A DNA stretch of 64,000 nucleotides from Microbacterium sp. A20 (GTDB lineage Bacteria; Actinomycetota; Actinomycetes; Actinomycetales; Microbacteriaceae). Made by a program: the position numbers and the translations under genes. A model generated the notes under the pieces. The model did no database searches. It was not told the origin of the DNA and saw only the letters and a program-made list of their open reading frames with translations. Below, one piece after another: positions 46,675-56,141 of the stretch. Every line of letters begins with the position of its first letter. Position 1 is the stretch's first letter. The stretch covers positions 1 through 64,000 of the forward strand of contig NZ_SSDF01000076.1 in assembly GCF_004794515.1 (NCBI RefSeq), given 5' to 3'.

Positions 46675-48326
46675 ACGCGCTCATGGAGGGGCTGAACTCG
46701 CTCCTCGACATCTCGATCCTGCTCTACATGCTCGTCGGCCTCGTGCTCGGCTTCATGGTCGGAGCTTTCCCCGGCATCACCGCGACCATGGCCGTCGCGC
46801 TCGCCGCCGGATTCACGATGACCCTCGAACCCGTGCAGGGCCTCGCGGTGCTGCTCACCATCTACGTCGCCGCGAACTTCGGCGACCGGGTGCCGTCGAT
46901 CCTCATCAACACCCCCGGGACTCCCGCCTCCATCGCCACCACCCTCGACGGTTATCCGATGGCCAAGCAGGGGAGGGCGGGTCTCGCCCTGACCATCTCG
47001 GCGATCGTCTCGGCGGTCGGCATCCTCGCCTCGCTCGTGCTGTTCTCGGTCGCGGCGGTGCCCATCGCCAGCTTCGCCCGCGACTACTTCAAGTCGCCGG
47101 AGCTGTTCGCACTCGTCGTCTTCGGCATCGCGATCATGATCGGCATCTCGTCGAAGTCGATGCTCAAGGGCATCCTCGCCGGACTCTTCGGCCTCATGCT
47201 CGGCAGCGTCGGCACCTACGCCGCGACCGCCGACCAGCGCTTCACCTTCGGGGTGCTCGAACTCGTCGAGGGCGTGAACTTCATCGCCGTCATCATTGGT
47301 CTCTTCGGCATCGCCGAGCTGTTCGACCAGCTGCTCACACACCGCAAGTCCGCCGTGCGTCCGATCTCGAGCCTCGGCCGCTGGTGGCCGAACCGCGCCG
47401 AGCTGAAGCAGAGCGGCCGCGCGACCGCGGTCGGCGGCGCCGTCGGACTCGGCGTCGGCCTCATCCCCGCGGCGGGCGGCGACATCGCCGGCCTCATCGG
47501 CTGGGAGAGGGCGCGCAAGGCCTCCAAGCACCCGGAGATGTTCGGCAAGGGGTCCATCGAGGGCGTCGCGGCCAGCGACACCGCCTCCAGCGCCACGCTC
47601 GGCGGCTCGCTCACCACCACCATGGCCCTCGGCATCCCCGGCGACTCGGTGATGGCCGTGATGATCGGCTCCATGATCATCTGGGGCATCACCCCCGGGC
47701 CGACGCTGTTCACGAACCGTCCCGACCTCGTGGTCTCGATCGTGGGCATCATGCTCATCGCGACGATCCTCTCGCTGGGCCTGAGCCTGGTGCGCATGAA
47801 GGGAATGGTGAAGCTCCTCGACGTGCCGCAGCCGTACCTGTGGAGCGGCATCCTGATCTTCTGCATCATCGGCACCTATGCCACCTCGAACAGCCTCTCG
47901 ACCGTCGTCACCATGCTCGTGTTCGGTGTGATCGGCGTGCTGCTCAAGCGCATGCAGGTGCCCGCCGGTCCGATCGTGCTGGGCCTGCTCCTCGGACCGC
48001 TCGCCGAGGAGAACCTCGCCCGCACACTCGCGATCCTCCCCACGCGGCCGTTCTTCGAGGTCGTGAGCCCGATCGCGATCGTGCTGCTCGCGCTGGCCGT
48101 GCTCTCGATCGTGATGCCGGCGATCCGTGCCGCCCGCAGGCCCCGCGCCGAGCGCGCGGCACTCGCGGACTCGATCCTGCACGACGACAGCATCCAGCAG
48201 ATCGAGAAGGCGCACGACGAGCTCGCCGCTCAGCCCGACCTCCTCACCTCCACCGTCCGCAACGTCGACGTCCCCGCGCGCCGCGCCCGCAAGTCCCGCA
48301 AGAACTCCGAGGAGACCGAGAAGTGA
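46671..48326 (+). CDS. tctA: Tripartite tricarboxylate transporter large membrane subunit (TctA)
   Basis: A 551-aa permease with about 12 membrane segments. TctA signatures are seen: GAFPGITATMAVALA near residue 30, PSILINTPGTPASIATTLDGYPMAKQG (partial) and the second glycine-rich PGDSVMAVMIG loop. It uses an ion gradient to import the ligand brought by TctC. GTG 46671 overlaps tctB. The C-terminal 50 residues are basic and probably cytoplasmic. Confidence 0.95.
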   Translation: MNALMEGLNSLLDISILLYMLVGLVLGFMVGAFPGITATMAVALAAGFTMTLEPVQGLAVLLTIYVAANFGDRVPSILINTPGTPASIATTLDGYPMAKQGRAGLALTISAIVSAVGILASLVLFSVAAVPIASFARDYFKSPELFALVVFGIAIMIGISSKSMLKGILAGLFGLMLGSVGTYAATADQRFTFGVLELVEGVNFIAVIIGLFGIAELFDQLLTHRKSAVRPISSLGRWWPNRAELKQSGRATAVGGAVGLGVGLIPAAGGDIAGLIGWERARKASKHPEMFGKGSIEGVAASDTASSATLGGSLTTTMALGIPGDSVMAVMIGSMIIWGITPGPTLFTNRPDLVVSIVGIMLIATILSLGLSLVRMKGMVKLLDVPQPYLWSGILIFCIIGTYATSNSLSTVVTMLVFGVIGVLLKRMQVPAGPIVLGLLLGPLAEENLARTLAILPTRPFFEVVSPIAIVLLALAVLSIVMPAIRAARRPRAERAALADSILHDDSIQQIEKAHDELAAQPDLLTSTVRNVDVPARRARKSRKNSEETEK

Positions 48327-49192
48327 CCCGCTACGACATCCTGACCGCCGTCCCGACCGCGTTCCGCCGCGACGGCAGCCTCGACCTGGAGGGGTCGCGC
48401 GCGATCTTCCGCTTCGTCGGCCAATCGGGTAACGAGGGCGCGTTCATCCTCGGCACGACAGGGGAGTTCCCGGCCGTCGACGTCGCCGAGTTCACGGCCC
48501 TCGTCGCCGCCGCCGTCGAGGAGTTGCACGACCGGATGCGCGTCATCGTGCACGTCGGCCAGCCCAGCACCTTCGAGGCGGTGCGGCTCGTCGATATCGC
48601 CAAGGGCCTCGGCGCGACCGAGTTCGCCGCGCTCACGCCGTACTACCTGAAGTCGACCGAGGACGCGATCTTCGACTACTTCCAGGCGGTCTCGGATGCC
48701 GTCGGCGACGGGCGCCTGTACGTCTACATCTACCCGGCCCGCAGCGGCAACACCGTCTCGCCCGAACTGCTGGTGCGGCTCGCGGAGCTGCCCAACATCG
48801 TCGGAGCCAAGCTCAGCGAGCTGTCCCTCGACGAGATCGCGGCATACCGCGCCGTCGTCCCCGCGGACTTCGAGCTGTACACCGGCGCCGACCGCGACCT
48901 CATCGCCGCCGTCGACGCGGGGGCGCAGGGGGTCGTGTCCGGAGTCTCGTCGGTCACCCCGAAGCCGTTCCGCGCGCTGGCGGACGCCGGACGATCGGGT
49001 GATGCCACGGCGATCGCGGCCGCCCAGTCCGCGGTCGACGACGTGGTCTCCCTGATCGGCGGGGACATGGCGCGCATGAAAGAGGCGTACCGCGTGCTCG
49101 ACGTCGTCGACGCCTACTGCCGCATGGCCATCGCCGAGCCGAGCGATGCCGAGCGCACCGCCGTCGCCGAGGTGGTCGCCGCGCACCGCTGA
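48323..49192 (+). CDS. Dihydrodipicolinate synthase (DapA)-family aldolase/dehydratase
   Basis: A 289-aa Schiff-base enzyme with the family catalytic residues: Tyr in YVYIYPARSGN and Lys in VGAKLSELS; GTTGEFP replaces the usual GTTGE loop. Position in the tct operon (GTG 48323 overlapping tctA) and an FCD regulator suggest that it acts on a carboxylate or keto-sugar acid taken up by Tct, rather than in lysine biosynthesis. The exact substrate is unknown. Confidence 0.85.
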   Translation: MTRYDILTAVPTAFRRDGSLDLEGSRAIFRFVGQSGNEGAFILGTTGEFPAVDVAEFTALVAAAVEELHDRMRVIVHVGQPSTFEAVRLVDIAKGLGATEFAALTPYYLKSTEDAIFDYFQAVSDAVGDGRLYVYIYPARSGNTVSPELLVRLAELPNIVGAKLSELSLDEIAAYRAVVPADFELYTGADRDLIAAVDAGAQGVVSGVSSVTPKPFRALADAGRSGDATAIAAAQSAVDDVVSLIGGDMARMKEAYRVLDVVDAYCRMAIAEPSDAERTAVAEVVAAHR

Positions 49193-49314
49193 CCGGGGCC
49201 GCGTAGGAGCGCGATCACAGGAGATGGAAAAGTGCGCTTCCTAGCGTGGAAGCAGGGAACGACCCTGCTCCGCGCCTGGCGCGCGGGTGTCCTGCCACGA
49301 AGGAAGAACTCCTC

Positions 49315-49755
49315 ATGACGAACACCAAAGCCTCCTCCGCCGCACCCTCGCTGGGACTCCTCGTCCTGCGCGTGGTCGTCGGTGCGATCTTCGCCGCGCA
49401 CGGCGCGCAGAAGATCTTCGAGTTCACGCTGCCCGGAACGATCGGCAGCTTCGCCGGCATGGGGATCCCCCTCCCCGAGATCGCGGCGCCGGTCGTCGCC
49501 TTCGTCGAGCTCGTGGGCGGTCTCCTGCTGATGCTCGGGCTCTTCACTCGCCCCGTCGGCATCCTGCTCGCGGTCGACATGATCGTCGCGCTCGTCGCCG
49601 TGCACCTTCCCGCCGGTCTCTGGGTCGGAGAGGGCGGATACGAGTTCGTCGCCGTCCTCGGCGCGGCAGCGCTGGCCCTCGCGTTCACCGGTGCCGGGCG
49701 GTTCTCGGTCGACGGTGCGTTCCTGCGCGGACGAGCACCGGCCTGGCTCGCCTGA
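49315..49755 (+). CDS. DoxX-family membrane protein
   Basis: A 146-aa protein with four membrane segments. The DoxX pattern is clear: LRVVVGAIFAAHGAQKIFEF, the PLPEIAAPVVAFVELVGGLLL region (partial) and GLFTRPVGILLAVDM. DoxX proteins act in redox balance or as subunits of membrane oxidases; function here is not fixed. AAGGAAGAACTCCTC precedes ATG 49315. A strong terminator follows. Confidence 0.9.
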   Translation: MTNTKASSAAPSLGLLVLRVVVGAIFAAHGAQKIFEFTLPGTIGSFAGMGIPLPEIAAPVVAFVELVGGLLLMLGLFTRPVGILLAVDMIVALVAVHLPAGLWVGEGGYEFVAVLGAAALALAFTGAGRFSVDGAFLRGRAPAWLA

Positions 49756-49772
49756 CCGGAGAGCAGTGACAC

Positions 49773-49803
49773 GGATGCCGCGGGGGTGACCCCCGCGGCA
49801 TCC
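49773..49803 (+). terminator. Terminator hairpin after the DoxX gene
   Basis: GGATGCCGCGGGGG pairs perfectly over 14 bp with CCCCCGCGGCATCC around a 3-nt loop, then TCGTCTGC. It is GC-rich and has a weak T tract, as is common for high-GC bacteria. It separates the DoxX gene from the sugar ABC operon. Confidence 0.8.
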
Positions 49804-49875
49804 CTCGTCTGCGGGGGATGCGCGGCGTTCTGGTGAACGGATGAGACGCGATAAGGTTGCGTAACCATTTCATTC

Positions 49876-49921
49876 TTGACACCGCTGTGAATGCGGAGTT
49901 ATGGTGATGAAACCGATTTCA
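49876..49921 (+). promoter_or_regulatory. ABC-operon promoter with LacI-type operator
   Basis: TTGACA (49876-49881) and TATGGT (49900-49905) are 18 nt apart. TGAAACCGATTTCA (49908-49921) lies right at the expected transcription start. It is the same motif as the perfect TGAAATCGATTTCA at 56092-56105 except for one base, so one LacI protein probably controls both. Confidence 0.85.
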
Positions 49922-49984
49922 CGCAGACCCGGCGAGAACTCGGATGCACCGTCGCATAGAACTTGCTGCCCAAAGGAGTGAACA

Positions 49985-51277
49985 GTGAAGTCGAACCACG
50001 CACACCCGTCCCGCCGCGCACGCGCGCTGCGGATCACCGGCCTCGTCGCCGTCGCGACCATCGCCCTGGCCGGCTGCGCCGCCGGCGACGACTCGTCGGA
50101 TGCCGGGAGCGCCGGGGGAGAGCTCACGTTCTCCAACTGGCAGTTCCTCGAAGACGGCAAGGGCCCGATCATCTGGGACGCCGTCAAGGGCTACACCGGG
50201 CCGGACGACAACGTCGAGCTCACCAAGGTCGAGATCCCGTTCGCGAACTACGCCGACAAGCTCAGCACCGAGCTGGGTGCCGGCGGCGGCCCCGACGTCA
50301 TGGTGCTGCAGGACAGCCAGTTCGCCTCGCTCGTCGACGCCGGCGTGCTCGAGCCGCTCGACGACATCGCCGACGAGCTCGGCGACTCCCTGAACAACAC
50401 GAACGAGGCCGGAGTCTTCGACGGCGGGCAGTACGGCTTCAACTGGGAGCGCCCGACCTACAGCACCGTCATCTACAACAAGGACATCTTCGCCGAGCTG
50501 GGGCTGGAGGTTCCGACGACGTTCGACGAGTTCCTCACCACGGCGAAGACGATCAAGGATGAGCTGGGGATCGCCGGCTGGGCCGGCCGTCACCAGACCG
50601 CCGAGATCGACGGCTGGACGCTGGAGATGGCCAACTGGATCTACGGATTCGGCGGCGAACTCAGCGACGGGAAGAAGCTGACCATCGACAAGGCCGAGAA
50701 CGTCGAGGCCGTCGAGGCGTTCCTCGAGACGTTCGCCTCGGGCGTCGCCCCCATCGGCGACGACGCGTCGACCTTCCGCGCGAAGTTCGGCCAGGGGCAG
50801 GTCGGAATGCTGTTCGAGAACTCCGGCGTCGCGACGACCATCACGAGCAACCCGGACAACGCCGTGAACGGCCAGAACATGGGCGCGGCTCCGTTGCCCC
50901 TCGCGAACCCCGGCTCGAACTCGCAGCTGATCATCGCCGTCAACGCGAACAGCGACAACAAGGAGGCCGCCAAGGACTTCGTGCGCTGGGTCCTCGGCGA
51001 AGAGGGGCAGACCGCCATCCGCGCGGGCCTCGGCGCCTCGGCCATGGCCACCGACGTCGAGCCGGACGCCGCCTTCCTGGAGGCGAACCCGTGGGCGACG
51101 CAGTTCCTCGAAGCCGCCAAGACCTCGAAGTCGACCCTCGTCGAGGGCTTCGAGACCGAGAGCAAGGTCGTCTGGCGTGAGGTCCTCACCGCGGTCGAAG
51201 CCCTGCGGGTCAACGGCGGCGACGTGAAGTCGAAGCTCGCCGAGGTGCAGGAGAGCCTCGAAGCCGAGCTCGGCTGA
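49985..51277 (+). CDS. Sugar ABC transporter substrate-binding lipoprotein (family 1)
   Basis: A 430-aa extracellular binding protein. The signal peptide ends in a lipobox (IALAGCAAG, Cys at about residue 31). The SBP_bac_1 fold shows GGGPDVMVLQDSQ near residue 98 and the KDELGIAGWAG region. AAAGGAG is 8 nt before GTG 49985. The sugar is not known; the downstream isomerase and kinase suggest a deoxy- or pentose-type sugar, or an oligosaccharide of it. Confidence 0.93.
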   Translation: MKSNHAHPSRRARALRITGLVAVATIALAGCAAGDDSSDAGSAGGELTFSNWQFLEDGKGPIIWDAVKGYTGPDDNVELTKVEIPFANYADKLSTELGAGGGPDVMVLQDSQFASLVDAGVLEPLDDIADELGDSLNNTNEAGVFDGGQYGFNWERPTYSTVIYNKDIFAELGLEVPTTFDEFLTTAKTIKDELGIAGWAGRHQTAEIDGWTLEMANWIYGFGGELSDGKKLTIDKAENVEAVEAFLETFASGVAPIGDDASTFRAKFGQGQVGMLFENSGVATTITSNPDNAVNGQNMGAAPLPLANPGSNSQLIIAVNANSDNKEAAKDFVRWVLGEEGQTAIRAGLGASAMATDVEPDAAFLEANPWATQFLEAAKTSKSTLVEGFETESKVVWREVLTAVEALRVNGGDVKSKLAEVQESLEAELG

Positions 51278-51353
51278 GCACTCCGAGGGGCGGGCTTCAC
51301 CCCCGTCGCCCGCCCCTCGGTCATCCCTACGACACGCGAAAGGACCCCCGGCC

Positions 51354-52319
51354 ATGGCCACCCCCACGCTCGAGGCGCGACCCACGACGCCCTCTGCCTC
51401 GCCGCCACGGCGACGCCGCGACACCGGCGCGATCGGACGCTTCATCGAGCGCAACGGCGCCTACCTCTTCCTCTTCCCGGCGATCGCCTACCTGGCGATC
51501 TTCACGGTCTTCCCGCTGATCCGCGGCGTGCTGCTGTCCTTCACCGCGACCAAGCTCGTCAACCCCTCCGGGGGACGGCCGGTCGGCATGGAGAACTACG
51601 AGTACCTGCTGTCGAGCGACAAGTTCTGGTCGTCCGTCATCACGACCCTCCTCTACACGCTCTTCACGGTGGTCTTCTCGGTCGGGATCGGCACGGCCGG
51701 AGCGCTGCTGCTCAACACCGCATTCAAGGGTCGCGGCATCATCCGCGCGATCGCCACGATCCCGTGGGCGGTGCCGACAGTGGCCGCCGCCCTCATCTTC
51801 GTCTGGATCTACAACAACGAGCAGGGCATCCTGAACCGCACCACCGCAGCGCTCGGTCTCGGTGAGCACGGCTGGCTCGTCGATCCGAAGTACGGGCTGT
51901 TCGCGGTGACGCTCGCGACGGTCTGGAAGCTCACGCCGCTCGTGATGCTGGTCATGCTCAGCGCCCTGCAGAGCGTGCCGCACGAGCTCCGAGAAGCGAC
52001 CTGGGTCGACGGCGCCACGCGCTTCCAGTCCTTCCGTGCGGTCACCCTGCCGCACATCATGCCGACCGTCCGCGTCATCACGCTGCTCATGACGATCTGG
52101 TCGATCCGGCGCTTCGAGATCATCTTCCTGATCACGGGTGGCGGGCCGCTCGACGTCACCAACACGCTCGTCGTCAACGTCTACCGCACCGCGTTCCAGG
52201 ATCAGAACCTCGGACGGGCCGCGGCGATCGGCGCCCTCGGTCTGGTGCTGTCGCTGTTGGTGACGGTCGTCTACTTCATCGTCGAGCAGATCCAAGAACG
52301 TCAGGAGAGCCAGCGATGA
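51354..52319 (+). CDS. Sugar ABC transporter permease (MalF type)
   Basis: A 321-aa permease with six membrane segments. The EAA motif lies near residue 213 (ELREATWVDGATRFQSFRAV), where it would contact the ATPase. No ATPase gene is in this window, so a shared (MsiK-type) ATPase probably serves the system; that is usual in actinobacteria. The stop overlaps the next gene (ATGA). Confidence 0.94.
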   Translation: MATPTLEARPTTPSASPPRRRRDTGAIGRFIERNGAYLFLFPAIAYLAIFTVFPLIRGVLLSFTATKLVNPSGGRPVGMENYEYLLSSDKFWSSVITTLLYTLFTVVFSVGIGTAGALLLNTAFKGRGIIRAIATIPWAVPTVAAALIFVWIYNNEQGILNRTTAALGLGEHGWLVDPKYGLFAVTLATVWKLTPLVMLVMLSALQSVPHELREATWVDGATRFQSFRAVTLPHIMPTVRVITLLMTIWSIRRFEIIFLITGGGPLDVTNTLVVNVYRTAFQDQNLGRAAAIGALGLVLSLLVTVVYFIVEQIQERQESQR

Positions 52320-53188
52320 CCACCGTGCGCATCCCCACCGATCTCCCGCGTCGCCGCGGGATCGGCGCCAAGTTCGGCAGCCTCGGCAAGGCCGTCCTCA
52401 TCACGCTGCTGGTCGTCTTCGCCGGATTCCCGGTGTACTGGATGCTGGCCACATCGCTCGGCACCGAGGCGTCGCTCTACGGCGGCAGCCAGCCGCTGCT
52501 CCCCGAGGTGCAGAACATCGGCCAGTGGGGCGGCTTCCTCTCCGACATCCCGATCCTGCGCTGGCTCGGCAACTCGTTCGTGATCGCCGCCGGCACGACG
52601 ATTCTCAGCCTCGTGCTGGCGACCATGGCCGCCTATGCGCTCAGCCGGTACAAGTTCCACGGCCGCGGCGTCGCCGGCTTCATCTTCTTCAGCACCCAGA
52701 TGCTGCCGGAGGCGCTGATCATCGTCCCCCTCTACGCGATCTTCGCCGGCGCCGGGCTGCTCAACAGCCACTGGGGGCTCGTCCTCGCCGACACCGCGTT
52801 CGTGATGCCGGTGAGCATGTTCATCATCAAGAGCGGCATCGACAAGATCCCGTACGAGATCGAGGAGTCGGCCCGCATCGACGGGTGCTCGCGCCTGCGC
52901 ATCCTGACCACGATCGTCCTGCCGCTGATCATGCCGAGCATCGCGGCCGCCGCCGTCATCGCGTTCTTCGACGGCTGGAACGAGTTCATGTTCGCGAACA
53001 CCTTCATCTCGTCGTCCGACCTGTGGCCGGCATCCGTCGGGCTGTCGTCGTTCCTCGGGCAGTTCTACACGCCGATGAACGTCGTCATGCTGTGCGCGCT
53101 GCTGTTCGCGCTGCCCGCGATCATCTTCTTCCTGTGGGCGCAGCGCGGCATCGTGTCCGGGCTCACCGCGGGATCCGTCAAGGGCTGA
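52316..53188 (+). CDS. Sugar ABC transporter permease (MalG type)
   Basis: A 290-aa permease with six membrane segments and the EAA loop YEIEESARIDGCSRLRIL near residue 180. ATG 52316 overlaps the previous permease stop, marking a coupled pair. The next gene, an SDR, begins 27 nt later. Confidence 0.94.
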   Translation: MTTVRIPTDLPRRRGIGAKFGSLGKAVLITLLVVFAGFPVYWMLATSLGTEASLYGGSQPLLPEVQNIGQWGGFLSDIPILRWLGNSFVIAAGTTILSLVLATMAAYALSRYKFHGRGVAGFIFFSTQMLPEALIIVPLYAIFAGAGLLNSHWGLVLADTAFVMPVSMFIIKSGIDKIPYEIEESARIDGCSRLRILTTIVLPLIMPSIAAAAVIAFFDGWNEFMFANTFISSSDLWPASVGLSSFLGQFYTPMNVVMLCALLFALPAIIFFLWAQRGIVSGLTAGSVKG

Positions 53189-53215
53189 GCGCCCTGCAAT
53201 CTGGAGTATCGATAC

Positions 53216-54049
53216 ATGTCTGAAGGACTCGACCCGCTCTTCTCGGTGCGGGACAAGGTGGTCGTCGTGACCGGCGGCTTCGGCCAGATCGGAGCGGAGT
53301 TCGTCCGCTCGCTGCACCAGCGAGGCGCGCGCGTCGCGGTGACCTCCCGCAGCGAGGTGGCCGATCCCGCCGCGCGTCTCGGCATCGACGACCCGGATGG
53401 ACGGCTGCTCGCCCTGGCGATGGACATCACCGACCAGGCCAGTGTCGACGCCGGGCTCGACCGGGTCGCCGAGACCTGGGGTGTGCCGACCGTCGTCGTC
53501 AACAACGCCGGTCTCGACACGCAGCCCAGCGCGCCGCCCGAGGTCTCCGGACCGTTCGAGGAGTTCCCCGTCGAGGTGTTCCGCGAGGTCGTCGACACCA
53601 ACCTCGTCGGCACGTTCCTCGTGACGCAGGCAGCGGGCCGGCGGATGCGCGACGCCGGCGTCGGCGGCTCGATCGTGAACGTGGGGTCGATCTACGGCAT
53701 GGTGTCTCCCGTGCAGGACATCTACGCCTACAAGGCCGAGGACACCGGCATCCCCTTCATCAAGCCGGTCGCGTACTCGGCCGCGAAGTCGGGGCTCTAC
53801 AACCTCACCCGCTACTGCGCCACGTATTGGGGGCGTGCGGGCATCCGCGTCAACACGCTCACGCCCTCGGGGGTCCGCCGGGACACGCAGGACGCGAAGT
53901 TCCAGGCGAACTACATCGCCCGGATGCCGATCGGACGGATGGCCGAGGCCGACGAGTACAACGGCGCCCTGGTCTTCCTCGCGTCCGACGCCTCGACGTA
54001 CATGACCGGCTCCAACCTGGTGGTCGACGGCGGATGGACCGCGTGGTGA
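53216..54049 (+). CDS. Short-chain dehydrogenase/reductase (SDR)
   Basis: A 277-aa NAD(P)-dependent oxidoreductase of the classical type. Nucleotide-binding TGGFGQIG is at residues 20-27, NNAG follows, and the catalytic set is Ser in NVGSIYG and YSAAK. A gene of this kind between an ABC importer and a DapA-family aldolase suggests oxidation of a sugar at C1 in a non-phosphorylating or mixed route. The substrate is not certain. Confidence 0.88.
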   Translation: MSEGLDPLFSVRDKVVVVTGGFGQIGAEFVRSLHQRGARVAVTSRSEVADPAARLGIDDPDGRLLALAMDITDQASVDAGLDRVAETWGVPTVVVNNAGLDTQPSAPPEVSGPFEEFPVEVFREVVDTNLVGTFLVTQAAGRRMRDAGVGGSIVNVGSIYGMVSPVQDIYAYKAEDTGIPFIKPVAYSAAKSGLYNLTRYCATYWGRAGIRVNTLTPSGVRRDTQDAKFQANYIARMPIGRMAEADEYNGALVFLASDASTYMTGSNLVVDGGWTAW

Positions 54050-54969
54050 GCGACCTGCTCGGCACACGTCTGTTCACGGCGGCGGTCACCCCGATGCGCC
54101 GCGACGAGAGCGTCGATCACGGGGCGCTGGCGACCATGCTCGACGCCGACATCCGCCGCGGCGTCGAAGGCCTCTACATCTGCGGGTCCTCCGGCGAGGG
54201 CGTGCTGCTCTCCGAGGCCGAGCGCATCGCGGTGGCGGAGACCGCGGTGACGGCCGCCGCGGAGCGCGTGCCCGTGGTCGCGCACGTCGGAGCGATGTCG
54301 ACGGGAGAGGCGGTCCGCATCGCCGCCGCGGCGAAGCAGGCCGGTGTCGGGGCGATCTCGATGATCCCGCCGCTGTACTACGGCTATTCCACCGCGGATG
54401 TCGTGCGGCACCTCCGCACCGTGATCGATGCGGTCGAGCTTCCCTTCATCCTCTACAACATCCCGCAGTTCACGGGACGGGACATCTCGGAGGGCGGCTT
54501 CGACGAGCTGCTCGCGCTGCCGCAGGTGATCGGCGTCAAGCACACCTCGCGCAACCTCTACGGCGCCGAGCGGATCCTCCGCCGCTACCCGCACCTGACC
54601 CTGATCAACGGCTTCGACGAGTTCTACCTCCCAGCTCTGTCGATCGGCGCCCGCGGAGCGATCGGCACCACCGTGAGTCTGCAGATCGAGCTCTTCCGTT
54701 CGCTCCGGCGGCGATTCGACGCGGGAGACCTCGCGGGAGCGCGCGCCGTGCAGGTGCGCATCAACGACACCGTCGAGGGCATGGTCGAGGTGGGCGTGTT
54801 CGGTGCGGCCAAGTACCTCGGCGGCAAGCTGTCGACGCCGCTCGGCGACTGCCGCTCCCCGCTCCCGGCGCTCGACGACGACGGGCGCGCGCGCCTGGAC
54901 GTGGTCTTCGCCCGGCTGCAGGAGAACATCGCGGTCACCGCCGAGGAGGATGCCCGCGCGGGCTCGTGA
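54046..54969 (+). CDS. DapA/NanA-family aldolase
   Basis: A 307-aa Schiff-base aldolase or dehydratase with GSSGEGVLLSEAER (near residue 46), the catalytic Tyr in FILYNIPQFTG and the Lys in VIGVKHTSR. This family includes N-acetylneuraminate lyase and 2-keto-3-deoxy-sugar-acid aldolases. GTG 54046 overlaps the SDR stop, so the two are coupled. It is only distantly like the DapA-type enzyme at 48323. Confidence 0.87.
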   Translation: MSDLLGTRLFTAAVTPMRRDESVDHGALATMLDADIRRGVEGLYICGSSGEGVLLSEAERIAVAETAVTAAAERVPVVAHVGAMSTGEAVRIAAAAKQAGVGAISMIPPLYYGYSTADVVRHLRTVIDAVELPFILYNIPQFTGRDISEGGFDELLALPQVIGVKHTSRNLYGAERILRRYPHLTLINGFDEFYLPALSIGARGAIGTTVSLQIELFRSLRRRFDAGDLAGARAVQVRINDTVEGMVEVGVFGAAKYLGGKLSTPLGDCRSPLPALDDDGRARLDVVFARLQENIAVTAEEDARAGS

Positions 54970-55036
54970 CGTGTGATCGCGGGCGTCGTCCGGGGAGGCC
55001 GGTAGGGTGAAGCATCCGGGCAGCAGAGGGCGGGAA

Positions 55037-56026
55037 ATGACCACGATCTACGACGTCGCGCGGCGTGCGGGCGTCTCGCCGGCCACCGTCTCGCGGGTGT
55101 TCAACGGAACCCGGGTCTCGCCCGAGAAGATCGAGGCCGTGCGGGCTGCGGCGGAGGAGCTGAACTTCACGCCGAACCGCGCTGCACGCACCCTGCGCAC
55201 GCAGAGCTCGGAGGTCATCGCGCTCGTCATCCCCGACATCGAGAACCCGTACTTCACCGAGATGGCTCGCGGGGTCGAGGATGTGGCTTCCGAAGCCGGA
55301 TACTCGGTCGTGCTCTGCAACTCCGACTCGCAGACCGTCAAAGAGGCGACGTACCTGCAGATCGCGATCGCCGAGCACATGTCGGGCGTCATCATCGCGG
55401 CCGCGTCGAAGGAGACGGATCTCGAGAGCATCCTCTCCACCGGTCGGCCGGTGGTGGCCGTCGACCGCGTCACCCGCCACGAGCTCGATGTGGTGGTGAT
55501 GGCGAACCGTGAGGCGGGCGTCGCGGCGACCGAGTCCCTGATCGCCGCCGGCTACCGGCGCATCGCCTACATCGGCGGTCCGGAAGACATCGACACCGCG
55601 GCCGACCGCGCCGCCGGCTGGCGGGCGGCGCTCACCTCGGCGAGACGTGCGGCCGACATCGACCAGCTGCAGCGGTTCGCGACCTTCCGTGTCGACGGCG
55701 CGCGTGCGGCGATGGAAGAGCTGCTCGCCCTTCCCGAGCCGCCCGACGCCGTGGTCGCCGGGAACAACCTCATCGGCGTCGGAGCGATCCAGGTGCTCAC
55801 CGAGCACGGACTCACCCCGCCGGCCGTCGGGGTCGCCGTCGTCGGATCCCTGCCCTTCACGACGCTCTCGCCGACCGCCGTCACGATGGTGCGGCTGCCC
55901 GCCCGGCACATGGGCGTCACCGCGGCGCGCATGCTCCTCGAGCGCATCGCCGGCGACACCCATGCCCCGCGCACGGTCGTGCTGCGGGGCGAGACCCGCC
56001 ACGCGACAGCCCCACGCTCGGCCTGA
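55037..56026 (+). CDS. LacI-family transcriptional regulator
   Basis: A 329-aa regulator. The LacI HTH is at residues 1-50 (TIYDVARRAGVSPATVSRVF), followed by the hinge and a periplasmic-binding-like ligand domain (VIALVIPDIENPYFTEMARG onward). It lies between two gene sets that both carry the TGAAAYCGATTTCA box, so it is the likely regulator of the whole sugar regulon. ATG 55037 is used. Confidence 0.93.
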   Translation: MTTIYDVARRAGVSPATVSRVFNGTRVSPEKIEAVRAAAEELNFTPNRAARTLRTQSSEVIALVIPDIENPYFTEMARGVEDVASEAGYSVVLCNSDSQTVKEATYLQIAIAEHMSGVIIAAASKETDLESILSTGRPVVAVDRVTRHELDVVVMANREAGVAATESLIAAGYRRIAYIGGPEDIDTAADRAAGWRAALTSARRAADIDQLQRFATFRVDGARAAMEELLALPEPPDAVVAGNNLIGVGAIQVLTEHGLTPPAVGVAVVGSLPFTTLSPTAVTMVRLPARHMGVTAARMLLERIAGDTHAPRTVVLRGETRHATAPRSA

Positions 56027-56083
56027 CGTCGAACTGATCCCGGCCTGACGTCGGCCGACTGCATACGCAACCATCATTCTTGC

Positions 56084-56113
56084 TTGCGTTGTGAAATCGA
56101 TTTCAGTTACGAT
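56084..56113 (+). promoter_or_regulatory. Promoter with perfect LacI-type palindrome before the kinase gene
   Basis: TGAAATCGATTTCA (56092-56105) is a perfect 14-bp palindrome between TTGCGT (56084-56089) and TACGAT (56108-56113), spaced 18 nt. A bound repressor would sit inside the promoter. The match with 49908-49921 and the LacI gene just upstream support a shared regulon. Confidence 0.85.
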
Positions 56114-56141
56114 CTCCTCAGGCGTGATCAAGGAGGACACC

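Noticed and set aside
48323..49192. Lysine-biosynthetic dapA
   Set aside because: It sits in a transporter operon under an FCD regulator and has altered loop sequences; a catabolic role is more likely.
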